Shown piece after piece: positions 6,013 to 6,028 of a stretch of 6,028 nt of DNA. The stretch covers positions 1 to 6,028 of the forward strand of contig JAEDLN010000149.1 of assembly GCA_016295275.1 (NCBI GenBank), given 5' to 3'. Source of the stretch: Kiritimatiellia bacterium. GTDB lineage: Bacteria; Verrucomicrobiota; Kiritimatiellia; RFP12; UBA3636. The position numbers were made by a program, and so were the translations under genes. A model generated the notes under the pieces. It made no database searches. It was not told the origin of the DNA and was given only the letters and a program-made list of their open reading frames with translations. How positions within the stretch are numbered: position 1 is the stretch's first letter; each line of letters begins with the position of its first letter.

Positions 6013-6028
6013 GCGGTAGGGCGCGATG
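6013..6028 (+). repeat. REP-like palindromic repeat, copy 3 (cut by window end)
   Basis: The last 16 bases are identical to bases 1-16, in the same orientation, and include GTAG (6016-6019) and the first stem arm. The loop and second arm would lie outside the window, so hairpin completion is predicted rather than seen. Confidence 0.65.

Overview
The window reads as chromosomal DNA of a moderately GC-rich bacterium. It holds three complete protein genes, all on the + strand, and one tRNA gene, between two C-rich, repeat-bearing stretches that reach the window edges. A PVC-superphylum origin (Verrucomicrobiota, Kiritimatiellota or Lentisphaerota) is my best guess. It rests on the long-insert form of glycogen synthase (conserved N-terminal stretch around PEITYLPAGMGN), the separate 854-residue alpha-glucan phosphorylase, and the absence of a well-placed Shine-Dalgarno sequence before all three starts. 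This placement is inference only.

Layout. Bases 1-437 have no protein gene. They carry two copies of a palindromic repeat in opposite orientation (1-32 and 135-166) and a C-rich tract of 13- and 25-base tandem repeats (185-300), then a probable tRNA promoter. A tRNA-Leu(GAG) with encoded CCA lies at 438-523 and is followed by a strong intrinsic terminator. Next come an alpha-glucan (glycogen/maltodextrin) phosphorylase of family GT35 (651-3215), a GT5 glycogen synthase (3345-4883) and a GH16-family glycoside hydrolase (5118-5903, or 5085 from a GTG). Bases 5904-6028 are again C-rich, with 26-base tandem repeats, and the window ends inside a third copy of the palindromic repeat.

How the genes work together. 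The synthase extends alpha-1,4-glucan from a nucleotide sugar, and the phosphorylase releases glucose-1-phosphate from it, so the pair forms a storage-glycogen synthesis and mobilisation module. Branching enzyme and ADP-glucose pyrophosphorylase are not in the window. The GH16 enzyme would be expected to cut beta-linked polysaccharides, has no visible secretion signal, and probably has its own promoter, so its link to glycogen is unclear.

The most notable non-coding signal is the palindromic repeat. It has the form GTAG followed at once by a perfect 9-bp stem with a 4-base loop. This is the architecture of REP elements mobilised by RAYT (TnpA-REP) tyrosine transposases, and the first two copies are arranged as an inverted pair like a BIME.
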